From NCBI GenBank assembly GCA_964437615.1, contig CAYTHL010000029.1:1-14114 (forward strand): a stretch of 14,114 nucleotides of DNA, given 5' to 3'. This DNA is from RGIG4790 sp964437615. Lineage in GTDB: Bacteria > Bacillota > Clostridia > Christensenellales > UBA1242. The notes under the pieces were generated by a model, which saw nothing but the letters and a program-made list of their open reading frames with translations, ran no database searches and was not told the DNA's origin. The translations under genes were made by a program, and so were the position numbers. Below are positions 1-7,118 of the stretch, piece by piece. The stretch's first letter is position 1. Each line of letters begins with the position of its first letter.

Positions 1-42
1 CCGCGTGGATAAAATGACAACTCCTTGTTCTTGCTCCAAAAT

Positions 43-227
43 CCGCGCAAAAAACAAGTTTCTAAAATTTGGTTGCGGTTTAAAATTTTGGAGTAGGCAA
101 TACTATCCTTTTTGTTCTTCATCCAAAATCTGCCTATAATTAAAAATTATTTAAATTACCGCGCAAAAAACCCGTTTCTAAAATAGGGGAAAGGCTAAAA
201 TCCGCGCAAAAAACAAGTTTTTTTAAT
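43..227. repeat. Three dispersed copies of a 26-bp motif
   Basis: The motif begins CCGCGCAAAAAAC and continues with a GTTTCTAAAAT-like half. Copies lie at 43-68, 159-184 and 202-227. The second differs at two bases in the middle (CCC for CAA), and the third has a T-run in place of the CTAAAA part. Spacing is 116 and 43 bases, so this is not a regular array. The first copy overlaps the end of the larger inverted-repeat element, so these may be broken ends of that family. Confidence 0.6.
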
Positions 228-314
228 AGATAAAGTCTAAACGTTTGGGTTGGACAATAACGGCGGCTTTTGCCAAAATCAAAATTTAAAAAGTTGCAAA
301 AGAGTTAAAAATAA

Positions 315-343
315 TTTACAATTATTTTAAATTAGTATATAAT
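315..343 (+). promoter_or_regulatory. Sigma-A-type promoter for priA
   Basis: The -35 is TTTACA (315-320), followed by a 17-base spacer and a perfect -10 TATAAT (338-343). Transcription would start near 350, giving a leader of about 27 bases before the GTG start of priA. The surroundings are strongly AT-rich. It is predicted from consensus match only. Confidence 0.65.
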
Positions 344-376
344 TTATATACTATTTTTTTTGGATGTTTTGGAGCG

Positions 377-2590
377 GTGAAAGAAATTTACGGAAAGGTC
401 ATTATAGACATAGCTAGCAGCCTTATAGACAAGGTTTTTGATTATGTGTTGCCGCAAGAGCTTTCAAATATTCCTGTGGGCAGCCGGGTGCTGGTGCCTT
501 TTGGCAGGCAGACAAAAGAGGGCTATTTAATTGGTAAGGCAAACCACACCGATTGCCCGGCAGATAGGCTTAAAAGCATAATTTGCGCTATGGAAGATTT
601 TGCCGTCATCACTCCCGACCAGTTTGAGCTTGCCAAGTTTTTAAAAAAGAAATATAACATTGGTTTTTGCGACTCTATTAGGCTATTTTTGCCAAGCGAA
701 ATGCGCAGCGGCAAGGTTAAAGACCTAGTTACAAGAGTTGCATATTTAACCGACGACAAACTTGCCACCGAGTATTTATCTAGTTTGCGAGCAAATGCAA
801 CAGCTGCAAGGGGAATAATTGTATATTTGCTAGAAAACGGCTCAGCGCCAACGGCAAAGCTTAACAATATGTTCAATTCGGCGGCACTAAACAAACTTGT
901 GGCAGAAAAAATTGTGGCAATTAAAGAAGTTCCCGTTCTGCGCAAGCCGCTTTCTGATGCGCTAGCTGCAGCAAAACAAGTAACGCTTACACCCGAGCAA
1001 AGCCAAATTGTCGAGCGCGTGAGTGCAAAGCCTGGCAACTATCTATTGCACGGCGTAACGGGCAGCGGCAAAACCGAAGTTTATATGGCGCTTATGCAAA
1101 GGGTGCTAGAAGCCGGCAAGACGGGCATAATGCTGGTACCAGAAATATCCTTGACGCCCCAAGTCCTTGGCAATTTTAGGTCCAGATTTGGGGATAAAGT
1201 TGCGCTTATGCATAGCGGGCTATCTAGCGGCGAGCGTTTTGACGAGTGGAAACGAGTGTTACTTGGGCGGGCGCAGATAGTTGTCGGGGCAAGGTCGGCG
1301 GTGTTTAGCCCACTAAAAAACCTTGGGCTAATTGTAATAGACGAGGAGCATGACAGCAGCTACACTAGCGATAGTCACCCACGCTACCACACCATAGAAG
1401 TTGCCGAAGAACGGGCGCGAATTTGCGGTTGCAGCTTAGTTTTAGGCTCAGCTACGCCCGATTTAGAAAGCTACCACAAGGCAATAACTGGGCAGTATCA
1501 ACTGCTAGAGTTGCGGGAACGCATAAATCGCAAGCCCATGCCGCCGCTTACTATTGTAGACACTACCGAAGAAGTCCGCCGTGGCAACAACGGCATATTT
1601 AGTGCGGCGCTGCAATCAGCTTTGTCAGATACTCTTAGTAGCGGCAATCAAGCTATGATATTTATAAATCGCCGTGGTTACAGCAGTTTTTTGATGTGCA
1701 AGGAGTGTGGATTTGTTGCAAAATGTCAAAATTGCGACACGGCGCTAGTTTATCATAAGCAAGAAAACGCCCTAAAATGTCACTTTTGTGCGGCAAAATA
1801 CAAGGTTTTTACCCAGTGTCCTGAGTGCGGGTCTACTAACCTAAAACTTGGTAGCGTAGGCACCCAGCAAGTTTGCGAAGAACTGGAAAAGTTATTCCCC
1901 GGCACAAAAGTTTTGCGCATGGACAACGACACAACTAGCGGCAAAGACGCTCACTACAAAATATTAAGCAAGTTTAAAGCGGGCGAGGCGCAGGTGCTAG
2001 TTGGTACGCAAATGATAGCCAAAGGTCACGATTTTCCGGATGTTACCCTAGTTGGCATTGTGGACGCCGACCAAAGTTTATATCAAAGCAGTTTTACAGC
2101 CACCGAGCGCACCTTTCAGTTAATAACCCAAGTGGCGGGCAGAGCCGGCAGAGCCGACAAGCAAGGCACTATCATTTTGCAAACTTATGTGCCACGGCAT
2201 TATGTTTACAGGCTTGCCTCCAACTACGATTATCTATCATTTTACAAAAAGGAAGCCAACCTACGAGAAGTGACAAATTTTCCGCCTTTTGCAAAAATTA
2301 TTAGAATTTTATTCACAAGTAGTTCAGAAGACCTTGCAAAATCTACAACAAAGGTGTATTATGATGAGGTAAAAAAACTTGCCACCGAGTACAATGGGCA
2401 ATTTATTTACCTTGGCGCAAGCAAATCTCCTGTTGGCAGAATACAAAATAAATTCCGCTATCAGGTTATGCTGCGGCTGCGCTTAGAGCGTGCCGACGAG
2501 ATTATCAGCAGGCTTTACGCCCTTGCCGACAACTTAAAAAACCCAGAGGTTGTATGTTATGTGGAGATTAATCCACAAACCCTCAGCTAA
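377..2590 (+). CDS. priA: Primosomal protein N', replication restart helicase PriA
   Basis: PriA recognises abandoned replication forks and reloads the replicative helicase; it is a 3'-5' superfamily 2 DNA helicase. At 737 residues the length is normal. The N-terminal 3'-end-binding domain covers about residues 1-105. Walker A GVTGSGKT is at 226-233 and the Walker B box DEEH at 322-325. Eight cysteines in four CxxC pairs (441/444, 450/453, 468/471, 481/484) form the two-zinc module inserted in the helicase core. The motif VI segment QVAGRAGR is near 585-592. The start is GTG with GGAG only two bases upstream, which is tight, but no better in-frame start exists and the protein begins like other PriAs. 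It is the first gene of the block that continues with def and fmt. Identification is secure; the exact start is less so. Confidence 0.97.
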   Translation: MKEIYGKVIIDIASSLIDKVFDYVLPQELSNIPVGSRVLVPFGRQTKEGYLIGKANHTDCPADRLKSIICAMEDFAVITPDQFELAKFLKKKYNIGFCDSIRLFLPSEMRSGKVKDLVTRVAYLTDDKLATEYLSSLRANATAARGIIVYLLENGSAPTAKLNNMFNSAALNKLVAEKIVAIKEVPVLRKPLSDALAAAKQVTLTPEQSQIVERVSAKPGNYLLHGVTGSGKTEVYMALMQRVLEAGKTGIMLVPEISLTPQVLGNFRSRFGDKVALMHSGLSSGERFDEWKRVLLGRAQIVVGARSAVFSPLKNLGLIVIDEEHDSSYTSDSHPRYHTIEVAEERARICGCSLVLGSATPDLESYHKAITGQYQLLELRERINRKPMPPLTIVDTTEEVRRGNNGIFSAALQSALSDTLSSGNQAMIFINRRGYSSFLMCKECGFVAKCQNCDTALVYHKQENALKCHFCAAKYKVFTQCPECGSTNLKLGSVGTQQVCEELEKLFPGTKVLRMDNDTTSGKDAHYKILSKFKAGEAQVLVGTQMIAKGHDFPDVTLVGIVDADQSLYQSSFTATERTFQLITQVAGRAGRADKQGTIILQTYVPRHYVYRLASNYDYLSFYKKEANLREVTNFPPFAKIIRILFTSSSEDLAKSTTKVYYDEVKKLATEYNGQFIYLGASKSPVGRIQNKFRYQVMLRLRLERADEIISRLYALADNLKNPEVVCYVEINPQTLS

Positions 2591-2814
2591 TTTGCGTGTC
2601 TTTTGGGTAATAACTGCGTCGTTGCCATTTTACCACTCGGTCATTTAGGTGTTGGGGACCCAAACAAGTTGCGGGCGCACAAATTGTTTGGGAGAGGAAC
2701 AACCGCGGCGACAACTGAGGTTTTGCCCAAAACCGATGCAAAGCTGCGGTTGTGACGAAAACTCCCTCGTGGATAAAATGTCAATTCCTTGTTCTTGCTC
2801 CAAAACCCACGCAA
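2591..2814 (+). repeat. Structured inverted-repeat element, complete copy after priA
   Basis: This is a 224-bp element starting at the first base after the priA stop codon. Its ends are imperfect inverted repeats (TTTGCGTG and TTTTGG on the left; CCAAAA and CACGCAA on the right). A second helix pairs CATTTTACCAC (2626-2636) with GTGGATAAAATG (2769-2780), with one bulge. Inside are two arms: CCCAAACAA (2659-2667) with TTGTTTGGG (2684-2692), and ACAACCGCGGC (2699-2709) with GCTGCGGTTGT (2743-2753). The second arm is capped by GGTTTTG/CAAAACC (2719-2734). A near copy lies after def. It contains no credible gene. It could be a MITE-like mobile element or a repeated structured RNA. I do not recognise the family. 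Confidence 0.75.
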
Positions 2815-2906
2815 TTGGTGGGAATGTAGGGTGGTTGCATCAAATTTCCACACAACCTATGGAAATGGAAGAGTGTAAAAATCATCAATAAAAAAGGAGA
2901 AGTTAT
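2591..2906. other. priA-def intergenic region
   Basis: Bases 2591-2814 are the structured element. Beyond it, TTGGTGGGAATG and a GGGTGGTTG stretch also recur behind the second copy, so the repeated unit may extend to about 2838. A small hairpin, ATTTCCA (2844-2850) with TGGAAAT (2860-2866), follows. The def ribosome binding site is at 2894-2900. No strong promoter is visible, so def may be co-transcribed with priA through the element. Confidence 0.6.
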
Positions 2907-3356
2907 ATGGCTATAAGAAAGGTTATTTTAGAGGGCGATTCGCTATTGCGCAAGATTAGCAAGCCGGTAGTAGAGTTTGATGCTGATTTGTGTCAGCTAC
3001 TAGACGACATGGCCGAAACTATGTACAAATACAACGGCGTGGGGCTTGCTGCTGTGCAAATTGGCGTGCTAAAAAACATATTTGTTATTGATGTTGGCAA
3101 GGGGCTAACCGAGTTTGTTAACCCGGAGATTATAGAAGAGAGCGGCGTAAACAAAATTAAAAAAGAGGGCTGCTTATCTGTGCCTGGCAAGTGGGGGTTT
3201 GTAGAGCGTCCCCAAAATGTATGGGTTAAATTTCAAGACCGTTTTGGCAATGTTCAAGAGAAAAAGTTCACCGGCTTTGCGGCCAAGGCTGTTTGTCACG
3301 AATACGACCATTTGCATGGAATATTATTTACCGACCGCGCCTACAAATTAAATTAA
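2907..3356 (+). CDS. def: Peptide deformylase
   Basis: This enzyme removes the N-formyl group from the initiator methionine of nascent proteins, using a metal ion (usually Fe2+). At 149 residues it is typical of the short type 1 bacterial form. All three family motifs are present: GVGLAAVQIG (44-53), EGCLS (87-91) and HEYDH (131-135). Metal ligands are Cys89, His131 and His135, and Glu132 is the catalytic acid/base. The start ATG follows AAGGAGA at 2894-2900 with good spacing. Its usual partner fmt, which adds the formyl group, lies downstream but is separated by nearly 800 bases of repeats and a possible RNA, whereas in most Firmicutes the two genes are adjacent. Function is secure. Confidence 0.97.
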   Translation: MAIRKVILEGDSLLRKISKPVVEFDADLCQLLDDMAETMYKYNGVGLAAVQIGVLKNIFVIDVGKGLTEFVNPEIIEESGVNKIKKEGCLSVPGKWGFVERPQNVWVKFQDRFGNVQEKKFTGFAAKAVCHEYDHLHGILFTDRAYKLN

Positions 3357-3368
3357 TTTGCGTGTAAA

Positions 3369-3701
3369 TTTGCGTGGATTTTGGGCAATAACTGCGTCGT
3401 GGGCATTTTACCACTCGGTCATTTAGGTGTTGGGGGCCCAAACAAGTTGCGGGCGCACAAATTGTTTGGGAGAGGAACAACCGCGGCTGTGACTGAGGTT
3501 TTGAGGCGTTGCCAGAAACCGATGTAAAGTTGCGGTTGTGACGAAAACTCCCGCGTGGNNNNNNNNNNNNNNNNNNNNNNNNNNNNNNNNNNNNNNNNNN
3601 NNNNNNNNNNNNNNNNNNNNNNNNNNNNNNNNNNNNNNNNNNNNNNNNNNNNNNNNNNATAAAATATCAACTACTTGTTCTTGCTCCAAAATCCACGCAA
3701 A
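3369..3701 (+). repeat. Structured inverted-repeat element, second copy after def
   Basis: The ends are perfect 16-bp inverted repeats: TTTGCGTGGATTTTGG at 3369-3384 against its reverse complement at 3686-3701. The first 119 bases differ from the copy after priA at six positions. The CCCAAACAA/TTGTTTGGG arm is identical. The ACAACCGC/GCGGTTGT arm is kept while its tip has changed and gained eight bases. Within that arm one G-C pair of the first copy is a G-T pair here, a change compatible with RNA pairing. Leaving out the 100 Ns, the element is 233 bp, exactly the 224 bp of the other copy plus the eight-base tip insertion and one terminal A. Confidence 0.7.
3559..3658. other. Assembly gap of 100 Ns
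   Basis: Exactly 100 undetermined bases. A round 100 is the usual placeholder for a gap of unknown size. The flanks, CCCGCGTGG on the left and ATAAAATATC on the right, are directly joined in the tandem copy at 3778-3796 and nearly so in the element after priA. The break is therefore probably a repeat-induced contig end, hiding either nothing or further repeat units. Confidence 0.95.
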
Positions 3702-3850
3702 TTGGTGGGAATGTATGGGGAGCCGCATCCAAAATCCACGCAAAATTAAGAGAGATAAGTTTAGGTACAACTAAACTCCCGCGTGGATAAAATATCAACT
3801 ACTTGTTCTTGCTCCAAAATCCACGCAAATTGGTGGGAATGAAAGGGTGG
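3659..3850 (+). repeat. Tandem duplication of the element's right end, 128-bp period
   Basis: The segment ATAAAATATCAACTACTTG recurs at 3659 and 3787, a 128-base step. Both copies continue through the terminal inverted repeat (3686-3701 and 3814-3829) into TTGGTGGGAATG. A third CCAAAATCCACGCAAA end lies between them at 3729-3744. The break in assembly falls at the same junction, so the true array could be longer than shown. Confidence 0.75.
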
Positions 3851-3902
3851 TTGGTGGTAACATTGAAAACTACAAAAATGGGTTATTAGTTATAAATACA
3901 AG

Positions 3903-4076
3903 CATGCCATGCCTTGTGTCATCTCAAGCGCAGAGCGATGTAATATGATATCATTGCTTAGGCTTAGTTATTCTCCCATAGTAGGGGTGCGAAGCAGCCA
4001 GAGGGTTGTACGCCTTATCATTGGGTGTCAGATTATTTTTGATGTGATGCCGCTTGAAATGTTACAATGCGATTAG
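3903..4076. ncRNA. Candidate structured RNA between def and fmt
   Basis: The two ends of this region pair: 3911-3930 with 4051-4070 gives 17 pairs in 20 positions, including GU, ending in the block CAAGCG/CGCTTG. Inside the enclosed 120 bases, GCGATG (3935-3940) can pair with CATTGC, CCC with GGG across an ATAGTA loop, and TGC with GCA across GAA (3988-3996). AGGC near 3960 and GCCT near 4013 can pair to close the top domain. A TATAAA box at 3891-3896 would place a start near 3903 on the + strand, but no good -35 accompanies it. There is no credible reading frame. Length and closing helix are like those of large bacterial RNAs such as 6S, but I see no hallmark allowing a name. Strand is not settled. 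Confidence 0.45.
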
Positions 4077-4146
4077 CAAATTTAAAATACAATTCCATTT
4101 TTTCTACAAAAAACAAAAAACACAATTTAAAATTTAAGGAGTTTTG

Positions 4147-5136
4147 ATGAAGATAATATTTTTGGGGTCGCCGGAGTTTGCGGTTATTTGTTTAGATAGG
4201 CTAATTAAAAGTAATCATACAGTGGTTGCTGTTGTTACGCAGCCAGATAAGCCAACGGGTAGGGGCAAAAAGCTTGCACCAACCAAGGTTAAAGAATTTG
4301 CTATAAAAAATGGCTTAAAGGTGCTTTCATACGAAAAAATTAGTCGTGACGGCGTGGACGAGCTAAGAAGTCTTGCGCCAGACATTTTGGTTACGGCGGC
4401 GTATGGTCAAATTTTAAGCAAGCAAGTGCTAGAAATTGCTAGGTTTGGTACGATAAATGTTCACCCGTCGCTGCTACCAAAATATAGGGGGTCGTCGCCT
4501 ATTCAGTCGGCCATAATTAAGGGCGAAACGGTTACGGGTGTAACTATTATGCGCACCGAAATTGGGCTAGATGACGGCGACATTATATGCCAAACAAAGG
4601 CCGAAATTTTGCCTGACGAAACAGCGGGCGAGCTAAGCATGCGGCTTGCAAAAATTGGCGCCGAGCTGCTTATTGAGGCAATAGATAGCATCGAAAACGG
4701 CACGGCAACTTTTACCAAGCAAATTGCTACCGATGCCACCTATACAACCAAGATAGACAAGGCCGATTGCGTAATTAATTGGAACAAATCTGCCCAGCAG
4801 ATTAGCAACCTTGTTAGGGGTTGTAATCCAGAGCCTATTGCCGGCACAAGTTTAAACGGCACGCCAATAAAAATTTACACCGCCACAGAGGCAACTGGCG
4901 ACAAGTATCAGCAGTTTTGGAATAGTTGGGGTAAGTTGCAAGATATTTCTGCGGGCGAAATTTTGCCGAAAAGTAGTGCCAAAAATGGAGTATTTGTTAG
5001 ATGCGGCAGCGGCGCAATTAGGCTAGGAAATGTTCAGTTGCCGGGCGGAAAAGTGCTGCCAGCCGAGCAACTTGTAAGTGGCAGAAAACTAAATGTGGGG
5101 GATAAGTTTGAATTTGTTATTCAAGCGGTTGACTAA
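4147..5136 (+). CDS. fmt: Methionyl-tRNA formyltransferase
   Basis: Fmt transfers a formyl group from 10-formyl-tetrahydrofolate to Met-tRNA(fMet), making the bacterial initiator tRNA. At 329 residues it has full family length. The N-terminal formyltransferase domain (about 1-185) carries NVHPSLLPKYRG, with catalytic Asn104 and His106, and LDDGD with Asp142. These match Asn106, His108 and Asp144 of the E. coli enzyme with a constant offset of two. The C-terminal tRNA-binding domain follows from about residue 200. I chose ATG 4147 over the in-frame TTG at 4144 because AAGGAG (4136-4141) is then five bases away rather than two. The stop codon overlaps the rlmN start by one base, so the two genes form a coupled pair. 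The rsmB gene that often follows fmt is absent here. Confidence 0.96.
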   Translation: MKIIFLGSPEFAVICLDRLIKSNHTVVAVVTQPDKPTGRGKKLAPTKVKEFAIKNGLKVLSYEKISRDGVDELRSLAPDILVTAAYGQILSKQVLEIARFGTINVHPSLLPKYRGSSPIQSAIIKGETVTGVTIMRTEIGLDDGDIICQTKAEILPDETAGELSMRLAKIGAELLIEAIDSIENGTATFTKQIATDATYTTKIDKADCVINWNKSAQQISNLVRGCNPEPIAGTSLNGTPIKIYTATEATGDKYQQFWNSWGKLQDISAGEILPKSSAKNGVFVRCGSGAIRLGNVQLPGGKVLPAEQLVSGRKLNVGDKFEFVIQAVD

Positions 5137-6191
5137 TGAAAATTTTACAAGACTATACCATGGTAGAACTAAAAGCCCAAATGGAAGAATTACAAATAAA
5201 AATGCCGCGCGCGCGAGGCGAGCAACTTTTTAGGTGGGCAAACGAATATGTACCGTTTGACCAAATGTCTAATTTGCCAGCCGAACTTAGGACGCAGCTA
5301 AGTAGCATATACTGCGAGCAGCCGGTAAAAATCGAAAAGGTGCTAGAAAGTAAAGACGGCACTAAAAAATATTTATTTAAACTAACCGACGGCAACCTTA
5401 TAGAAGGTGTGCTAATGAGCTACAAATACGGCAACACCTTGTGTTTAAGCACTCAGGTTGGTTGCCGCATGGGCTGTCTGTTTTGCGCAACTGGGCTAGA
5501 CGGGCTAGTGCGTAACCTATCCTGCGGCGAAATGCTTGCGCAGGTGCTAGCCGTAAACAAGGCAAATGGCGGAACTGCCGCCAACCGAAAGATAACCAAC
5601 ATTGTGCTAATGGGCTGCGGCGAGCCGCTAGATAATTTTGACAATGTTGTCAAGTTTATCAAGCTTGTTTCGTCAAGCAAGGGCGGGCTAAATATTAGCG
5701 AGAGAAATATCTCTCTTTCTACCTGCGGAATTGCGCCAAAAATTAAGCAACTGGCAGATTTAGGGCTTGGCATAACGCTTACAATTAGCTTGCATGCTAC
5801 CACTGACGAAGACCGCCAAAAGATTATGAAAGTTGCAAAGGCATATAGTTTGGCAGACTTGTTTGACGCTATTCATTATTACTTTAAAAAGACGGGGCGC
5901 AGAATTGTCTTTGAATACATTCTTTTAGATAGCAACACAAAGATTCACGACGCCCGCCGAATAAAGAGTTTATGCAAGGGGCTAAGCTATCATGTAAATT
6001 TAATACCGCTAAACGGAACGCCCAATACAAAAATTAATCCACTGCTAAAACCAGCAAGCCAGCAGAAAGTGGCACAGTTTTGGCAACATTTAAAAGATAA
6101 CGGAATTTCTGCCACCACAAGGCGCACACTGGGCGATGATATTAACGGTGCGTGCGGTCAGTTACGCAGACGAGAGAGCAAAAACATTTGA
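5136..6191 (+). CDS. rlmN: Dual-specificity RNA methyltransferase RlmN (23S rRNA A2503 / tRNA A37)
   Basis: This radical-SAM enzyme makes 2-methyladenosine at 23S rRNA position 2503 and in some tRNAs at position 37, supporting translational accuracy. At 351 residues the length is typical. The [4Fe-4S] motif CxxxCxxC is Cys110, Cys114 and Cys117 (GCRMGCLFCATG). The two mechanistic cysteines are both present: Cys103, seven residues before the cluster motif as in E. coli, and Cys340 in GACGQL near the C-terminus. That pairing supports RlmN, although the related enzyme Cfr shares much of the motif set; the position beside fmt favours housekeeping RlmN. The ATG shares its A with the fmt stop codon (TAATG) and no separate ribosome binding site is visible, so translation is probably coupled. 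B. subtilis has prpC, prkC and rsgA after rlmN; here rpe follows at once. Confidence 0.95.
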   Translation: MKILQDYTMVELKAQMEELQIKMPRARGEQLFRWANEYVPFDQMSNLPAELRTQLSSIYCEQPVKIEKVLESKDGTKKYLFKLTDGNLIEGVLMSYKYGNTLCLSTQVGCRMGCLFCATGLDGLVRNLSCGEMLAQVLAVNKANGGTAANRKITNIVLMGCGEPLDNFDNVVKFIKLVSSSKGGLNISERNISLSTCGIAPKIKQLADLGLGITLTISLHATTDEDRQKIMKVAKAYSLADLFDAIHYYFKKTGRRIVFEYILLDSNTKIHDARRIKSLCKGLSYHVNLIPLNGTPNTKINPLLKPASQQKVAQFWQHLKDNGISATTRRTLGDDINGACGQLRRRESKNI

Positions 6192-6255
6192 CAACGCCGC
6201 TAAACATGTGCTAGTGTAACAATAAACAAGCAAAAATTTAGTTAAGGAGAAATTT

Positions 6256-6945
6256 ATGGCACTTTTTACAAGGGTATCACCTAGCATTTTGTGCATAGAC
6301 TATAACAACAATCAAGTGTTGGACGCCGCGCTAGCCGATATAGAAAAGGCGGGGGCAAATTTTGTTCATTTAGATGTTATGGACGGCAAGTTTGTAAAAA
6401 ATAAAACTTTTGACCACAAGTTGGTAGATTATGTAAAAAACAAAACAACACTTATGCTAGATGTGCATTTAATGGTGGCTAATCCCGAGGCAGTGGTAGA
6501 TAAGTATATCGAGGCAGGGGCGGATATTTTAACTTTTCATTACGAGGCAACCGACAAACCCGAAAAACTGCTAAAATACATAAAGAGCAAAAATGTGCTT
6601 GCTGGCATTGCAATTAGCCCTAAAACTCCTGCATATAAAATTAAAGAGATTTTAAAAGAAAACCTTGCCGATGTTGTGGTTGTTATGGGCGTAGAACCGG
6701 GCGCTAGTGGGCAAACTTTTATACCCGGTAGCGGCGAAAAAGTTGCCGAAGTTAGGGAACTTAGCCGAAGTGTGTATATAGAAATTGACGGCGGCGTAAC
6801 CCTTAAAAACTGCAAGATACTGCGCAAACTTGGGGCAGATATAATAGTAAGTAGCAGTACCATATTTAATAGCAAAAATATGCGCAAAACTATAAACGCC
6901 CTAAAAGGCAGAGCATGGACGCTAAAACTGCGCGCCCTTGCGTAA
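6256..6945 (+). CDS. rpe: Ribulose-phosphate 3-epimerase
   Basis: This enzyme interconverts ribulose 5-phosphate and xylulose 5-phosphate in the non-oxidative pentose phosphate pathway. It is a 229-residue TIM barrel of normal length. Family signatures appear in order: SPSIL (8-12), HLDVMDG (38-44) with metal-binding His38 and catalytic Asp40, DVHLMV with His71, a phosphate-loop version VEPGASGQ, and IDGGV with the second catalytic Asp178. The usual serine after SPSIL is cysteine (Cys13), and the stretch after VMDG reads KFVKNKTF rather than the common FVPN form, so it is somewhat divergent. AAGGAG (6244-6249) is six bases before the ATG. The gene is closed by a clear intrinsic terminator at 6977-6998. 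Place between rlmN and spoVM agrees with Firmicute order, with rsgA and thiN missing. Confidence 0.93.
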   Translation: MALFTRVSPSILCIDYNNNQVLDAALADIEKAGANFVHLDVMDGKFVKNKTFDHKLVDYVKNKTTLMLDVHLMVANPEAVVDKYIEAGADILTFHYEATDKPEKLLKYIKSKNVLAGIAISPKTPAYKIKEILKENLADVVVVMGVEPGASGQTFIPGSGEKVAEVRELSRSVYIEIDGGVTLKNCKILRKLGADIIVSSSTIFNSKNMRKTINALKGRAWTLKLRALA

Positions 6946-6976
6946 AATATCTACAAAATTTATAAGACTTAGCTAT

Positions 6977-6998
6977 CCCACATTTTTGTGGGTTTTTT
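6977..6998 (+). terminator. Intrinsic terminator after rpe
   Basis: Stem CCCACA (6977-6982) pairs with TGTGGG (6987-6992) across a TTTT loop, followed by six Ts (6993-6998) and a further T-rich stretch. It lies about 30 bases after the rpe stop codon and ends the priA-to-rpe transcription unit, leaving spoVM to its own promoter. Confidence 0.85.
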
Positions 6999-7089
6999 GT
7001 TTTGGTTTTAACGATTAAATCTGCCAAAAAATAAATAAAGTTTTGGGTAAACAGAAAAAAGTTTTTTAGTTAATATAAAAAGCAAAAGT

Positions 7090-7118
7090 AACACCTTTTT
7101 GTGCGGCATCATATAGTA
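7090..7118 (+). promoter_or_regulatory. Possible sporulation (mother-cell sigma) promoter for spoVM
   Basis: CATATAGTA at 7110-7118 fits the CATAnnnTA -10 of sigma-K promoters and is close to the CATACAnT -10 of sigma-E, the factor known to transcribe spoVM in B. subtilis. AACA at 7090-7093, 16 bases upstream, could serve as a sigma-K-like -35; a sigma-E-like -35 is not evident. No good sigma-A promoter is seen between the rpe terminator and spoVM. It is a consensus-based suggestion. Confidence 0.35.

Larger units (their letters stand above)
1..376. other. Non-coding repeat-rich region upstream of priA
   Basis: No convincing gene is present. Bases 1-53 match the right end of the structured element found twice further on (GTGGATAAAATG, then CTTGTTCTTGCTCC and a terminal CCAAAATCC). 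Bases 43-227 carry three copies of a 26-base motif beginning CCGCGCAAAAAAC. Bases 86-128 form a small inverted repeat (TTTTGGA at 86-92 against TCCAAAA at 122-128). The last 70 bases are AT-rich and hold the priA promoter. The region reads as eroded repeat copies next to a normal promoter. Confidence 0.7.
3357..4146. other. def-fmt intergenic region
   Basis: This 790-base gap holds, in order: a duplicated end motif TTTGCGTG (3357-3364); the second structured element (3369-3701) with the assembly gap inside it; a tandem repeat of its right end (3702-3850); a candidate structured RNA (about 3903-4076); and an AT-rich leader ending in the fmt ribosome binding site AAGGAG (4136-4141). Reading frames across the repeat portion run through the Ns and repeat arms and are not credible genes. 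Confidence 0.65.

Noticed and set aside
43..227. Possible CRISPR-like repeat array
   Set aside because: There are only three imperfect copies with unequal spacing (116 and 43 bases) and no cas genes.
523..1038. 171-codon open frame on the minus strand within priA
   Set aside because: It is a shadow of priA coding sequence with no start signals or recognisable domain.
2835..2863. Possible promoter TTGCAT-17-TATGGA ahead of def
   Set aside because: Both hexamers match poorly and overlap a small hairpin; not strong enough to call.
2641..2891. Reading frames on both strands across the first structured element (80 and 70 codons)
   Set aside because: They lie wholly over inverted-repeat arms, have no ribosome binding site, and match equivalent frames in the other copy only because the DNA is repeated.
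3419..3774. Reading frames crossing the assembly gap (78-115 codons)
   Set aside because: They run through 100 Ns and repeat arms; the apparent openness is an artefact.
3990..4000. CGAAGCAGCC, similar to the GGAAGCAGCC of SRP RNA
   Set aside because: The partner strand and GGAA-capped helix 8 of SRP RNA are absent; here the bases form a simple TGC-GAA-GCA hairpin.
4001..4014. T-box-like string AGAGGGTTGTACGCC upstream of fmt
   Set aside because: It resembles the T-box antiterminator AGGGTGGNACCGCG only partly, no terminator/antiterminator pair follows, and fmt is not a usual T-box target.
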